From an uncultured Clostridia bacterium (GTDB taxonomy: Bacteria; Bacillota; Clostridia; Oscillospirales; Ruminococcaceae), in assembly GCA_947175655.1 (NCBI GenBank), contig CAMWNQ010000021.1, positions 1 through 15,015 of the forward strand: a stretch of 15,015 bases of DNA, in the 5' to 3' direction. Below are positions 14,678 through 15,015 of this stretch, in pieces; position 1 is the stretch's first letter, and the number at the start of each line of letters is the position of its first letter. The translations under genes were made by a program, and so were the position numbers. The notes below the pieces were generated by a model. It had not been told where the DNA came from. It did not search any database and saw only the letters and a list, made by a program, of their open reading frames with translations.

Positions 14678-14709
14678 TGTTTTTTTAAATACTGGATATT
14701 ATAATTTTG

Positions 14710-14738
14710 TTGACTTTTTTCAAAAAATACAGTATAAT
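14710..14738 (+). promoter_or_regulatory. Promoter of the right-edge gene
   Basis: TTGACT (14710-14715), 17 bp, then TATAAT (14733-14738). It diverges from the phosphoesterase promoter, with the two -35 boxes about 32 bp apart, so one DNA-bound regulator could affect both. None is recognisable in the spacer. Confidence 0.8.
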
Positions 14739-14774
14739 AAATATTAAATATGTTTGCTTATAAGGAGGGCGAAA

Positions 14775-15015
14775 ATGGGTATTTTTAATATTGAAAAAAA
14801 TTCTATGTCACTTAGCAATGACTGGCAGTTATTCCAGAAATTTATGGGGAATGTAGGAGCTTTTACATATATTGCAAAAGAAAAGTCAGCTTATTTTGAT
14901 TCTGTAGCTTTGAAAATTTTAAATTGCAGTCGTGAGAAAATAAATGAATATGAATTTTTTAATCTTCTTGACAGAATTTCTAAAAATCCTCTTAACGGGG
15001 AAAAGCATATTTATG
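14775..15015 (+). CDS. N-terminal part of an unrecognised protein, possibly a PAS-like sensor
   Basis: The reading frame opens at 14775 behind AAGGAGG (14762-14768, 6 nt spacing) and runs off the window after 80 codons, so the gene is partial. The start MGIFNIEKNSMSLSND is followed by a stretch containing FTYIAKEKSAYFD, VALKILNCS and EYEFFNLLDRI. This pattern recalls the PAS-like N-terminal segments that precede GGDEF or EAL domains in clostridial signalling proteins. The resemblance is by eye and weak; no catalytic domain is visible. That it is a real gene is well supported by promoter, ribosome binding site and codon use. Its function is not established. Confidence 0.7.
   Translation, partial: MGIFNIEKNSMSLSNDWQLFQKFMGNVGAFTYIAKEKSAYFDSVALKILNCSREKINEYEFFNLLDRISKNPLNGEKHIY

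Noticed and set aside
1..15015. Mobile elements, phage genes, tRNA or rRNA genes
   Set aside because: I saw no transposase or integrase motifs, no terminal inverted repeats flanking a coding block, and no tRNA-like cloverleaf or rRNA sequence.

Overview
This window looks like an AT-rich chromosomal segment from a Gram-positive gut or rumen anaerobe of the Ruminococcus type (class Clostridia). Three things point there. The translation genes are of the Firmicutes kind and preceded by strong AAGGAGG ribosome binding sites. Every promoter I can read is a sigma-A type site with a 17-bp spacer. A secreted family 9 glycoside hydrolase ends in a dockerin, the mark of a cellulosome builder. The genus is an inference; no rRNA gene is present.

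Layout from left to right. (1) 157-2977, plus strand: trkA and trkH, overlapping by 17 bp, a potassium uptake system behind a perfect consensus promoter. (2) 3109-6331: rpsL, rpsG and fusA, a str operon with a structured 211-bp gap between rpsL and rpsG. (3) 6508-7707: tuf, with its own promoter and a textbook terminator. (4) 7805-8812, minus strand: an isolated sugar-transfer-type ATP-grasp protein whose leader carries an 18-bp tandem repeat. (5) 9268-11543, plus strand: serC and serA, two steps of serine synthesis in one operon with a 137-nt leader. (6) 11616-14608, minus strand: a small metallophosphoesterase followed 14 bp later by the GH9-CBM3c-dockerin cellulase, convergent with serA across a shared hairpin. 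(7) From 14775 to the right edge: the start of an unrecognised, possibly PAS-like sensor gene, divergent from the phosphoesterase operon.

How the genes work together: most of the window is housekeeping, namely K+ homeostasis, ribosome decoding and translocation, and serine supply. The accessory part is the phosphoesterase-cellulase pair and the ATP-grasp gene. I see no transposon, phage, defence system or CRISPR array. The most curious non-coding signal is a pair of related 27-bp elements, at 6354-6380 (fusA 3' UTR) and 9198-9224 (serC leader). They resemble a single type I-C CRISPR repeat with a shortened stem, but lie alone, far apart, with no cas genes in view. Other points worth a look are the rpsL-rpsG intergenic fold, terminator-like hairpins abutting the rpsL and tuf promoters, and the tandem-repeat leader of the ATP-grasp gene. 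Nothing here amounts to a demonstrable new system.
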